NCBI RefSeq assembly: GCF_002980575.1
Contig: NZ_PVBS01000001.1
Coordinates: 806,001-870,000, forward strand
Length of the DNA stretch: 64,000 nucleotides
Direction of reading: 5' to 3'
DNA from: Sphingobacterium gobiense
Lineage (GTDB): Bacteria > Bacteroidota > Bacteroidia > Sphingobacteriales > Sphingobacteriaceae
The translations under genes and the position numbers were made by a program. Below the pieces are notes generated by a model. It made no database searches, was not told the DNA's origin, and saw only the letters and a list, made by a program, of their open reading frames with translations. Shown in pieces: positions 54,801 through 63,183 of this stretch. Within the stretch, counting starts at the first letter, position 1. Each line of letters starts with the position of its first letter.

Positions 54801-57041
54801 CTATTTCACACTCTTTTCCAGTTCCCTTACAAAATCTTTTCCCCAATAGTGGATATCATAATATTTCACTTGATCATATAGCCTATTAATGCGAGTCGCC
54901 CTTTCGTCCTCGGGCATGAGCAGCGCTTTCAGTAAACTTTCCTTCATACTTCTCATATCGTAGGGGTTTGTTAGAATAGTATAGGGTAGTTCAACCGATG
55001 CACCCGCAAATTCGGATAATACCAAGACGCCTGCACCTTTTATTATGCCTTGTACCGCTACATATTCTTTTGCAACAAGGTTTAGTCCATCTCTTAATGG
55101 TGTAATCCAGGCAATGTCACTGATCGCATAGAGTCTCACCACTTCTTCAAAAGGCAACGATCTATAAAAATATTGAATAGGCACCCAGTTCATGGTAGCG
55201 AAGCGCCCATTGATTTCTCCTACGGCACGATTAACCTCATCACGTATGTCATCATATATTTTCATACCCTGCGACGGCGGGGTGCAGACGTTTATCAGCT
55301 CTACCTTTTCATGGTATTCCGGGTACTCCTCAAGAAATTCACCAAATGCTTGAATTTTCTCCAACGGACCTTTTACATAGTCCAAGCGTTCAACGGAGAG
55401 GATAGTGCTCATTCCGCCGGACTTATTAGTAAGCGCAGCGGATATTTCTTTTTTTATACCGGGTTGTTTCAAAACAGACCGTATCTTACCCATATTTACT
55501 CCAACGGGTAATGCGCCTAGCCGTATTTGGCGACCATCAATCTCAATAATTTTAGTCATTTGGCTTACGCCCAATGCGCAACTATAGGTCAAAAATTGTT
55601 TTGCCGTATTAATTCGCTTAACCACCTTAAACGGTGTGTGAGAACGTAACACATCGATAAAGTTCTCTACGTAACGTGGAATGTGGAAGCTTATGAAATC
55701 GCATAACAATAAACTGCCTATGATATCCTTACGCCAGGGAATGATGTTAAAAATATCGGCCGCAGGAAACGATGTATGATGAAAGAAACCAATCTTTAGA
55801 TCCGGACGAAGTGGCTTTAGGTATGCAGGAACCATCCATAAATTATATTCGTGAATCCATACCAGCGCGTCTTGATCAGCCTCTTTGGCAATGCGTTCGG
55901 CAAAGATTCGGTTGATTTTTAGGTAGTGTTCCCAATCGTCATGATTAAACTTTGCTTTGTCTACAAAAGAGAAAATCATGGGCCAGAAAGCTTCTTTGGA
56001 AAATACGCGATAAAACTGATCAATGTCCTCTTTGGAAAGGCTAATTGTAGCCGCCACTAAATTCGGATATTTGTCTTCGTCAATCAACTGATTTGGAACA
56101 TCTGCACTATCTACTTGTTTAACTTCCTCTCCAATCCAAATACCGGACCGTCCCTTTTCAAATAAACCGAGTAACGAGGGGATAATGCCATTTGGACTTT
56201 TCGGAGGGACTCTTATTGTTTCCCCGTTAACAACATCCCGTTCAAAAGGCAATCGGTGGTAAACCATTACTAATTGGTTCGAGCCCTTACGGGATTGCAG
56301 AGATTTATACATATCCGTCGCATCCGTATATTTGCGGAAACGTTCAAAGTGTCCCATTGCTTCGATAATCCCCCCTGCACCGGGTTTAGTGGCTTGGTAG
56401 ACGTTCTTATAATCAGCCGTATGCTCGAGTAACGCCGCTTCAGCTTCTCCGACAACCACTCCGCTATACAGCGTATCATACAAAGAGCGATCATTAAGGG
56501 TGTCGCCTGCTACCAATACATTGCTTTCGTCAATATGTAAATGTTCAATTAATGCTTTCAAGGTGCTCCCCTTATTCACGCCCCTAGGTAATATATCAAG
56601 ATATCTATCAACCGATGTAATAACATCGCAATCGAAGCGCTGTGCTATCTCATAAATCGGAGATAAATCTGTCTCCGCGCCGTAATAAAACGAGCAACGT
56701 CGTTGTTGCGGAACTTCTTGATAAGCGACGTCCGTTTTCTCTAGCACGCTCGAACGTATCGCATATGGAGATGGCCATTTGCCGTCAATATCACCTTGTA
56801 TAGGTTCGATGGCCTCTAATGTTAACCCATTAACCACAGTTGCGCCTACGTCAGCAATGATGTAATTAGGTTTTGGAAGGATTGGATCATTGAGTAATGG
56901 AATGACTGATTCTAAACCACGTCCTGTAACAAATACAAGCTGTATGTCGGGTGATTGTTTGATCAGGCGATACAGACGTAATCTGCTTTCCATGCTTCCT
57001 CCTAAAAATGTTCCATCCAAATCAGTTGCTAATAGCATCAT
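54801..57041 (-). CDS. HAD phosphatase-GT20 fusion, probable glucosylglycerol-phosphate synthase/phosphatase (GgpPS-like)
   Basis: This 746-residue two-domain protein probably makes the compatible solute glucosylglycerol. Residues 1-245 form a sucrose-phosphatase-like HAD domain (LLATDLDGTFLG, LPRGVNKGSTLKALIEHL, VLVAGDTLNDRSLYDT). Residues about 250-746 form a GT20 synthase with VYHRLPFERDVVNG, KSPNGIIPSLLGLF, GIWIGEE, FHHTSFPAADIFN, SVERLDYVKGPLEKI and ITPLRDGLNLVAKEYVA. KSPNGIIPSLL resembles GgpS of cyanobacteria rather than trehalose-phosphate synthase OtsA. Phosphatase-first fusions of this type are known in other bacteria. A trehalose pathway enzyme remains the alternative. Confidence 0.82.
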   Translation of the reverse strand: MMLLATDLDGTFLGGSMESRLRLYRLIKQSPDIQLVFVTGRGLESVIPLLNDPILPKPNYIIADVGATVVNGLTLEAIEPIQGDIDGKWPSPYAIRSSVLEKTDVAYQEVPQQRRCSFYYGAETDLSPIYEIAQRFDCDVITSVDRYLDILPRGVNKGSTLKALIEHLHIDESNVLVAGDTLNDRSLYDTLYSGVVVGEAEAALLEHTADYKNVYQATKPGAGGIIEAMGHFERFRKYTDATDMYKSLQSRKGSNQLVMVYHRLPFERDVVNGETIRVPPKSPNGIIPSLLGLFEKGRSGIWIGEEVKQVDSADVPNQLIDEDKYPNLVAATISLSKEDIDQFYRVFSKEAFWPMIFSFVDKAKFNHDDWEHYLKINRIFAERIAKEADQDALVWIHEYNLWMVPAYLKPLRPDLKIGFFHHTSFPAADIFNIIPWRKDIIGSLLLCDFISFHIPRYVENFIDVLRSHTPFKVVKRINTAKQFLTYSCALGVSQMTKIIEIDGRQIRLGALPVGVNMGKIRSVLKQPGIKKEISAALTNKSGGMSTILSVERLDYVKGPLEKIQAFGEFLEEYPEYHEKVELINVCTPPSQGMKIYDDIRDEVNRAVGEINGRFATMNWVPIQYFYRSLPFEEVVRLYAISDIAWITPLRDGLNLVAKEYVAVQGIIKGAGVLVLSEFAGASVELPYTILTNPYDMRSMKESLLKALLMPEDERATRINRLYDQVKYYDIHYWGKDFVRELEKSVK

Positions 57042-57306
57042 ATATCGTTTCTTTTTTATTGTTTAAATTCTTTGTGATTGGCGTGTGTCTGCAGACGAGT
57101 CGTATTTGCTAAGGGCAAATTAGGTTACCCAGACAGACTTACCGTTTGAAAACACAAATATAGTCAAACTTAAACTATTAAGCAAATGACGCTATAAATC
57201 AATAAGTTATTAGTTGTTAATTTATTTTAACGTCGATTTAATATGTAAAAAGAAAAAAAATAAAAATAATAAATCGTATTTTTAACCGGAACCTACGACG
57301 TGTTTT

Positions 57307-57705
57307 ATGTTTACTAAACTAATTGCTATAGATGATCAAAAAATTGGCACAGTACATTTTTATGCTTACGTCATCAAAATACAGGAGGACGAGGTCAGTC
57401 TTGCTATTTTTATGGATGAATTACGTACGCCGTTATTGTACTTTTATCGAGATAGTATGAATAGCGTAACATTCAAAATCGATAATGAACAATTTTTAGG
57501 CATTGTGAAAAACAGCAAATTCACAAGCGAGGTGCGAAAAGAACTTTACAAAGAATTTGAGTTTTTTCTTCGTACGATGGAAGAGCGGGCCACTGCCTAC
57601 CTATTTAAAACCGCCGCAGTAAAATATATTACAAACTCCCGTGACATCATCCGATACAAAAACTATTATATTTCCGCTAATACGAAGATGTTTGAGCAGA
57701 AATAA
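57307..57705 (+). CDS. Small hypothetical protein
   Basis: This 132-residue protein is not recognised. It looks like a small alpha/beta domain: N-terminal strands (IAIDDQKIGTVHFYAYVIKI, VSLAIFMDELRTPLLYFY) and a C-terminal helical part (VRKELYKEFEFFLRTMEERATAY). There is no signal peptide or membrane segment, and no metal motif. It is monocistronic; its stop lies 4 bp before the convergent stop of the OmpA gene. TATTTTTA at about 57277 is a possible -7 box with one mismatch. No function is proposed. Confidence 0.6.
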   Translation: MFTKLIAIDDQKIGTVHFYAYVIKIQEDEVSLAIFMDELRTPLLYFYRDSMNSVTFKIDNEQFLGIVKNSKFTSEVRKELYKEFEFFLRTMEERATAYLFKTAAVKYITNSRDIIRYKNYYISANTKMFEQK

Positions 57706-57708
57706 AAG

Positions 57709-58224
57709 TTAGTTCAAAATAATCACCTCTACCCGTCTATTTTTCTGACGGCCTTCCGGTGTTTTATTATCTGCCACCGGATTGGTTTGTCCAAGACCTT
57801 GCGTAATGATACGAGATGATGATACACCTGCATCTTCCAAGAATTTCTTAACCGAAGTGGCCCTTTTTTCAGACAACCATTGATTGTATTCTGCTGTTCC
57901 TGTCGCATCGGTGTGGCCATCTACACGTACCTTTCTAGCGGTGTCGTTAATCATCAGTTTTGATAATTTACTCAATTCTACCTTTGCTTTATCCGTAAGA
58001 TAAGATGAGTTTGTTGGAAACAGTAGGTCGGAAGAAAGCGTAAATTTAATCCCTTCATCCGTACGCGTAGCGTCTTTAAACTCCCCCTTCACATTTTTTA
58101 AGCCGTCGTCAGTTCCATCCTTAGAGACGACAGCTCCAGGATTAACCATAATGGCTTGTTGTTTGCAAGATGTTACACCAAGAGCAACAATAAGTGAAAA
58201 CGCGGCAGTACCTAGATATTTCAT
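57709..58224 (-). CDS. OmpA-family peptidoglycan-associated lipoprotein
   Basis: This 171-residue lipoprotein has a signal peptide ending at Cys20 (LGVTSCKQQ). The OmpA-like domain (about 65-171) carries the peptidoglycan-binding pattern VRVDGHTDATGTAEYNQWLSEKRATSVKKFL, split over strands, and RITQGLGQTNPVADNKTPEGRQKNRRVEVIIL. It anchors the outer membrane to the cell wall. It stands alone between the small hypothetical gene and the glucoamylase gene. A one-mismatch -7 box (TATCTTTA on the minus strand) lies shortly upstream of the start. Confidence 0.93.
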   Translation of the reverse strand: MKYLGTAAFSLIVALGVTSCKQQAIMVNPGAVVSKDGTDDGLKNVKGEFKDATRTDEGIKFTLSSDLLFPTNSSYLTDKAKVELSKLSKLMINDTARKVRVDGHTDATGTAEYNQWLSEKRATSVKKFLEDAGVSSSRIITQGLGQTNPVADNKTPEGRQKNRRVEVIILN

Positions 58225-58332
58225 GAAATTTGCTTTAAGTTACGCTGTAAAGATAGTAATTTTCATCTTAATAAATCGGTCTTTAAAGGCGATGAATTAC
58301 AAAATTTCGATATTCAAGCCTAAAGTCTCTTT

Positions 58333-60528
58333 TTATTCGGCCGTTCCAAATAGCTTCGTTAACAATGCTTTGATTTCCGGTATTTCTTTGTACAAATTCC
58401 ATATCAGTCCAGACCGTGCATTTTCTATGCAAACGGTAATAGCCGCTTGGTTCGTGGCAAAATATTCATCCGATACATCGTTGTTTCGTAAATCGAGCCA
58501 AGCGCGGAATCCATACTCTGTAAAAAAGTTCTCACCATAATTGTCGTACAACGCTAATACGGCTTTCTTACCTTCTTCGTTTAAAATAAACATAGACGAT
58601 GGTGCAATGGCGGGGTTGATACGATAGCTTCCGACGCTGTCCATACGTTGATAGAATCCCCAGATATCGGAACTGGTAGACCCTACCCCTATTTCATTAT
58701 CGCGGCGTTTCCGCACTTGAATATAATTGCGTAAAGCTTGTTCATAATTGACGTTTTTGTCTCTTAATAACTTGGGATCAATAGTGAAAAACGGTTTATA
58801 TAGATTCAATAAAGTCGATCCTGAAAATCCAAACAGAAGACGCTCCCCATATAGGATAGTATCTTGAAAGATAGAAACTCTATTAGCCATATCCGTTGGC
58901 CTGTTTCGAAGCGGATCGACGGCAAACCGGAAGCTCCGCATAAGAGTAGAAATCGTATCTTTCGCAAGGCTATCCATTTTATTATAATCCGATGAATATG
59001 TCAAATCTATATTTTTTATCCCATTTTCGTAAGCGGAAAGCGGGATCGCATACTTCGGTGAACTCATCGCCAGCAGGTAAGCATTGATTGACTCATTTAT
59101 GCCTCCAAGTGTCGGATAATGTTCCGTTAAACCTGCCATTGCAATTTTTTCTACCAACACATCGTTGTATCCATCTGCTACTAATTCATTCCATTTAATA
59201 TTTTCCCAAAGTGTAGTTATTCTTTTTCGCAGATCCGCTTCGATATCGTCATCCTTTGAAAAATATTGACGGGCCACCAATAATGCTTCTATCATGGAAG
59301 ACGTCGCCAATACGTCATAGGTTGCTTCATTATTGCGGTGTTCGGGTAAGCCGGTACGCCCATCGAAATATGCAGGAAAGATGCCCAGATGGTGCTGTGC
59401 TTTTGTTAAAAAATATACCATACGGGAAATGCGGTTCAATGCTAATGATCTGTTGATCCGCTCCTTTTCTACCCCCACGATAAGACTTAAGATCGCATTT
59501 CCACTTTCTTTAACCGATACGACAGCACGTTCCTTCATCCGAAATGGCAAATACATACCACTATTGATGTCGTAATTCTCCGCAAAATAATTGACATGCG
59601 CTTCCTGTACCAAGTCTAATAATCCGGTTTCATCTAGTTTTTTCGTCTTTACTTCCTTTACTTCGGAGAACGGTGATTCCTCATAATTATAATCTACCCA
59701 TGCAATCTTATAATAGTAGGTTTTGTTGAGATCCGGAACGTAATCTAAACAGCCTTGCATCGATACCGGACGTATGCCAACTCCCTTAAACACCTTATTG
59801 TCTTCTGATCGATATATTTTTATATAACGGATAGAGGGCGTCAACGGCAACTGCCATTGTAAACGGACTTGTTTGTCATACGCAATAGCAGACGAAAGGA
59901 TCGCGGGAGAAGAAAGTTTTACTCGTGATACGCTTTTTGACAGAAATTCTACTTGGTCAATAAACAGATGATGCGTCCCGTCACCCGCCCGGTTCTGGGT
60001 AAAGCGTAATCCTGTAATGGATTCCTTGACATGTAAATTTTTCAAATCGGCTATTGGAATCCGCACATCTATCCATTTATTGTAGTCAAAGTTCTTTATA
60101 TAAGACGCTAATTCCAACTCGTTCGTTTCGGAATCTTTTTGTTGGACACTAATTTTTGGCAGGTGATGCGCTGTTGTATTTTCGGACTTGATAAACAATT
60201 TTAGCACGAGATGGTCTGACCGTTCAATCTGATAATTGAGCTTTTGACGGCTATATTGTAAATCTACCTGCCACTCGCCTTCCAGTGCAGACTTATATTG
60301 CAAGGAAAGTGCATTGCCCGGCGTGAAGAACAAGGTATCAGACACTAATAGGTGATGGTTCAAGTTCTCGACCCACGAACGTCCTTGATAGCTTACTTTA
60401 CTTTTGGCATAGACCCCTTTTACCAAACTATTGTCGAAGACAACTTCGGGATAGGTGTCGGCATATCCTTTTTCTAGTATGCCGATAACGCTCATAAACA
60501 CCAAAACAAACGGATAGAATCGTCTCAT
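58333..60528 (-). CDS. Large glucoamylase-family protein with N-terminal accessory domains
   Basis: This 731-residue secreted protein (signal peptide ending EKGYAD) has a jelly-roll or carbohydrate-binding-like region (about 25-205), a fibronectin III-like domain (about 205-295), then a glycoamylase-family domain (about 305-725) related to GH144. Aligned motifs differ from the PUL copy: DGGDIVETAFMAQAL is EATYDVLATSSMIEAL, HWSPKHGWGM is degenerate, and AIDQGP is ATNQAA. It may be a binding protein or an enzyme of different specificity. It is an orphan gene with no SusCD beside it. A -7 box (60548-60555) gives it its own promoter. Confidence 0.8.
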   Translation of the reverse strand: MRRFYPFVLVFMSVIGILEKGYADTYPEVVFDNSLVKGVYAKSKVSYQGRSWVENLNHHLLVSDTLFFTPGNALSLQYKSALEGEWQVDLQYSRQKLNYQIERSDHLVLKLFIKSENTTAHHLPKISVQQKDSETNELELASYIKNFDYNKWIDVRIPIADLKNLHVKESITGLRFTQNRAGDGTHHLFIDQVEFLSKSVSRVKLSSPAILSSAIAYDKQVRLQWQLPLTPSIRYIKIYRSEDNKVFKGVGIRPVSMQGCLDYVPDLNKTYYYKIAWVDYNYEESPFSEVKEVKTKKLDETGLLDLVQEAHVNYFAENYDINSGMYLPFRMKERAVVSVKESGNAILSLIVGVEKERINRSLALNRISRMVYFLTKAQHHLGIFPAYFDGRTGLPEHRNNEATYDVLATSSMIEALLVARQYFSKDDDIEADLRKRITTLWENIKWNELVADGYNDVLVEKIAMAGLTEHYPTLGGINESINAYLLAMSSPKYAIPLSAYENGIKNIDLTYSSDYNKMDSLAKDTISTLMRSFRFAVDPLRNRPTDMANRVSIFQDTILYGERLLFGFSGSTLLNLYKPFFTIDPKLLRDKNVNYEQALRNYIQVRKRRDNEIGVGSTSSDIWGFYQRMDSVGSYRINPAIAPSSMFILNEEGKKAVLALYDNYGENFFTEYGFRAWLDLRNNDVSDEYFATNQAAITVCIENARSGLIWNLYKEIPEIKALLTKLFGTAE

Positions 60529-60547
60529 AACAAATATTGATCTTCGA

Positions 60548-60555
60548 CAAAAATA
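60548..60555 (-). promoter_or_regulatory. -7 box of the orphan glucoamylase-family gene
   Basis: The minus strand reads TATTTTTG, an exact match to TAnnTTTG, with an expected leader of about 15 nt before the ATG at 60528. Confidence 0.4.
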
Positions 60556-60670
60556 AGCAAATATTACACCAATTAGCTATCAACGTCCATTTTAAAGATT
60601 CAGTAAGAAAAATATTACGCACATTTTTAGACGGTTAGCAACAGTCGCATTAAAAAGCGTCAAAATAATT

Positions 60671-60699
60671 TTTGGAATAAAATTTTCTGTCTATATTTG
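60671..60699 (+). promoter_or_regulatory. Near-consensus promoter of the tRNA-Gly/tRNA-Leu pair
   Basis: TTTGG (60671-60675) and TATATTTG (60692-60699) leave 17 nt between TTTG and TAnnTTTG. The expected start is about 60704, 7 nt before tRNA-Gly. Confidence 0.75.
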
Positions 60700-60710
60700 C
60701 ATCGTCGCAA

Positions 60711-60783
60711 GCGAAAGTAGCTCAGTTGGTAGAGCACAACCTTGCCAAGGTTGGGGTCGCGAGTTCGAATCTCGTCTTTCGCT
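60711..60783 (+). tRNA. tRNA-Gly (GCC anticodon)
   Basis: A 73-nt cloverleaf. The acceptor GCGAAAG (60711-60717) pairs with CTTTCGC (60776-60782). The anticodon stem CAACC/GGTTG holds loop TTGCCAA, anticodon GCC. The T-loop GTTCGAATC is normal and the discriminator is T60783, as expected for bacterial glycine tRNA. CCA is not encoded. Confidence 0.96.
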
Positions 60784-60788
60784 CAGTT

Positions 60789-60873
60789 GCCTAGGTGGTG
60801 GAACTGGTAGACACGCAGGACTTAAAATCCTGTTCCCGTTAAGGGAGTGCGGGTTCGATTCCCGCCCTAGGTA
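60789..60873 (+). tRNA. tRNA-Leu (TAA anticodon)
   Basis: An 85-nt class II tRNA. The acceptor GCCTAGG pairs with CCTAGGT (one G-U at the end) and the discriminator is A60873. The anticodon stem CAGGA/TCCTG holds loop CTTAAAA, anticodon TAA. The long variable arm (GTTCCCGTTAAGGGAGT) forms a stem, and the T-arm GCGGGTTCGATTCCCGC is intact. It lies 5 nt after tRNA-Gly, so the two are co-transcribed. Confidence 0.96.
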
Positions 60874-60875
60874 CT

Positions 60876-60911
60876 AAAGGAAACAATACGATGGTGTTGT
60901 TTCCTTTTTTT
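60876..60911. terminator. Rho-independent terminator of the tRNA pair
   Basis: AAGGAAACAA (60877-60886) pairs with TTGTTTCCTT (60897-60906), and seven T residues run from 60905 to 60911. It also lies close to the stop of the convergent P-type ATPase gene. Confidence 0.85.
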
Positions 60912-60925
60912 ATGATTAACCCTTT

Positions 60926-62962
60926 TTAAAAGTTCATCTGTTGTATCCGTATAGCATTCAATATGGCTAATAATGCTACGCCGACATCGGCAAACACCGC
61001 TTCCCACATTGTCGCTAATCCGCCCGCTCCGAGAACCAGAACAATGGCTTTTATACCAAAAGCCAATCCAATATTTTGCCAAACGATTTTCTTGGTTTGT
61101 TTACCAATGTAAATCGCCATAGGTATCTTGCTCGGTTTATCGTCCTGGATAACTACATCTGCTGTTTCGATCGTCGCATTGCTTCCTAGTCCACCCATAG
61201 CGATACCGACGTCGCTCAGGGCGATTACCGGAGCATCGTTAAGACCATCTCCAACAAAAGCAACACTTTCGCCTAGCGTTTTGATTTCCTTTACCTTATT
61301 TACTTTATCTTCCGGCAACAAGTCGCCGAAAGCATTTGAAATTCCAAGGCTTTCAGCAACATGCTTGACAACCGTGCTCTTGTCTCCACTCAACATGGTT
61401 GGTTTTACACCAAGCGATTTCAATTTATCAATAGTTAACTTGGAATCCGCTTTGATACTATCAGCAATCGTGATGTAACCAACAAACTTATTATCGTAAG
61501 CGACGGCAATAGTCGTATAAACAATACTGTTGGGGTTTAAGTCGTGTTGGATTCCAAATTTCTCCATCAGTTTGAAATTGCCAACCAGCAGGTCTTTTCC
61601 TCCGATAGTCGTTTTTATTCCTTGACCTGCAATCTCTTCTGTATTTTCCAACTTGATCTCATTGTTTGGTTTTCCGACATATTCATGAATAGCAGTTGCT
61701 ATGGGGTGCGTGCTATGGCTTTCTAAGACATTGACCATTTGAAGAATCTCTCGTTCCTCAAAATCCGCACTAAAATTCACGTCGTGGACTTTGAAAATAC
61801 CTTTGGTCATTGTTCCCGTCTTGTCCATTATCACGTTTTGGATATTGGCCAGCGTATCTAAAAAATTACTACCTTTTATTAAGATACCACTCCTACTAGC
61901 GGCCCCAATACCACCAAAATATCCCAAAGGAATAGAAATAACCAACGCACAAGGACAAGAAATAACCAAGAACACCAAAGCCCTATATAACCAATCGGTA
62001 AAAACATAATCCGAAACAAACAATATAGGTAGGATCGCGATTCCGACTGCGAGGAATACGACGATAGGTGTGTAGATTTTTGCAAATTTACGGATGAATA
62101 ATTCCGTTGGTGCCTTTTGCGAAGTAGCATGTTGCACCAACGTCAAAATCTTACTCAATTTGCTATCGGTATACACCGCTGTAACCTTTACCTGACTGAC
62201 AGTATTTAGATTTATCATCCCCGCTAAAACAGTTTCTCCTTTACGCTTGGTGTCAGGTTTACTTTCTCCCGTGAGTGCAGCGGTGTTGAATGAGGCAGAA
62301 TTAGATAACAGTATTCCATCCAAACCCAATTTTTCACCAGGTTTTAGCATTATAATTTCGTCTATATCTACCGTTTCCGCGTTTACCATTTCTGGCTCTT
62401 TATTTCTTAAAACCAACACCTTATCAGGCCTTTGGTCAAGCAGTAATTTGATATTTAACTTCGCTCTCGAAACGGCCATACTTTGAAACACTTCACCGAC
62501 ACTATAAAATAACATTACGGCAACCCCTTCCGGATATTCGCCAATAGCAAACGCACCAATTGTTGCGAGACCCATTAGAAAAAACTCCGAAAAGATATCC
62601 CCTTTCCTTATGCTTTCTACGGCTTCTTTGAGCACAGGCAAACCTACGGGAATATAGGCGATCACATACCAAATAGTCCTAACTCCATCTGTAAACCATG
62701 TCTGCATCCACCCATAATCCATGACAAGCCCCGTAAGCAATAGCGTCGTAGAAATGAGCGCAGGCAGAAACATCTTGAAAATACTATTGTTATGACTTGC
62801 AGGCTGACGCCCATCATTTCTGTATTCTTTTGAAGCATGCGCTGTACTGCAACAACTATCATCCTGTAAAGTTTCTTTCACACCTGCTTTAATGTGTGTG
62901 TTTTCTTCCTGCGAGCAACAGTATTGTCGGCCCTGTATGTCATAAGTATGTTTATGTACCAT
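60926..62962 (-). CDS. Heavy-metal-translocating P1B-type ATPase (Zn/Cd/Pb type)
   Basis: It exports metal ions using ATP. The 678-residue protein (start at 62962, MVHKHTYDIQGR) has all catalytic motifs: TGES (231-234), the membrane CPC (336-338) in SCPCAL, the phosphorylated Asp380 in DKTGT, and GDGLNDAPVIA. CPC with this arrangement fits the Zn2+/Cd2+/Pb2+ group. The N-terminus lacks a full CxxC heavy-metal domain and instead has a short Cys/His-rich stretch (HKHTYD, QYCCS, DSCCS). A longer frame to 63031 is possible but has a weaker start. No metal-responsive regulator is adjacent. Confidence 0.93.
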   Translation of the reverse strand: MVHKHTYDIQGRQYCCSQEENTHIKAGVKETLQDDSCCSTAHASKEYRNDGRQPASHNNSIFKMFLPALISTTLLLTGLVMDYGWMQTWFTDGVRTIWYVIAYIPVGLPVLKEAVESIRKGDIFSEFFLMGLATIGAFAIGEYPEGVAVMLFYSVGEVFQSMAVSRAKLNIKLLLDQRPDKVLVLRNKEPEMVNAETVDIDEIIMLKPGEKLGLDGILLSNSASFNTAALTGESKPDTKRKGETVLAGMINLNTVSQVKVTAVYTDSKLSKILTLVQHATSQKAPTELFIRKFAKIYTPIVVFLAVGIAILPILFVSDYVFTDWLYRALVFLVISCPCALVISIPLGYFGGIGAASRSGILIKGSNFLDTLANIQNVIMDKTGTMTKGIFKVHDVNFSADFEEREILQMVNVLESHSTHPIATAIHEYVGKPNNEIKLENTEEIAGQGIKTTIGGKDLLVGNFKLMEKFGIQHDLNPNSIVYTTIAVAYDNKFVGYITIADSIKADSKLTIDKLKSLGVKPTMLSGDKSTVVKHVAESLGISNAFGDLLPEDKVNKVKEIKTLGESVAFVGDGLNDAPVIALSDVGIAMGGLGSNATIETADVVIQDDKPSKIPMAIYIGKQTKKIVWQNIGLAFGIKAIVLVLGAGGLATMWEAVFADVGVALLAILNAIRIQQMNF

Positions 62963-63183
62963 TATAATAATCTTTTCAACACCAGCCACAATCATGGCCT
63001 CGTATTCTACGAAGTTACAAAAGAAGAACATACAATACTAACCTCCCGTCTACCAGAAACAAACGGAAAACTTAAAAATTACAAAAACGAATGTACAGCG
63101 TGATTTTATCAAGATTTAAATATTTTTTCCTATATTTCCGACGAAACACAATATTGAATTTTGAACTTTATAAAACATCTAAA

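Noticed and set aside
54801-57041. Fused trehalose-6-phosphate synthase/phosphatase (OtsAB)
   Set aside because: Domain order is phosphatase first and the GT20 loop is of the GgpS kind, so glucosylglycerol is preferred. Not fully excluded without phylogeny.
60711-60873. Integration site of a mobile island at the tRNA genes
   Set aside because: No integrase and no duplicated tRNA 3' end were seen nearby; the next genes are an ATPase and MscS with ordinary composition.
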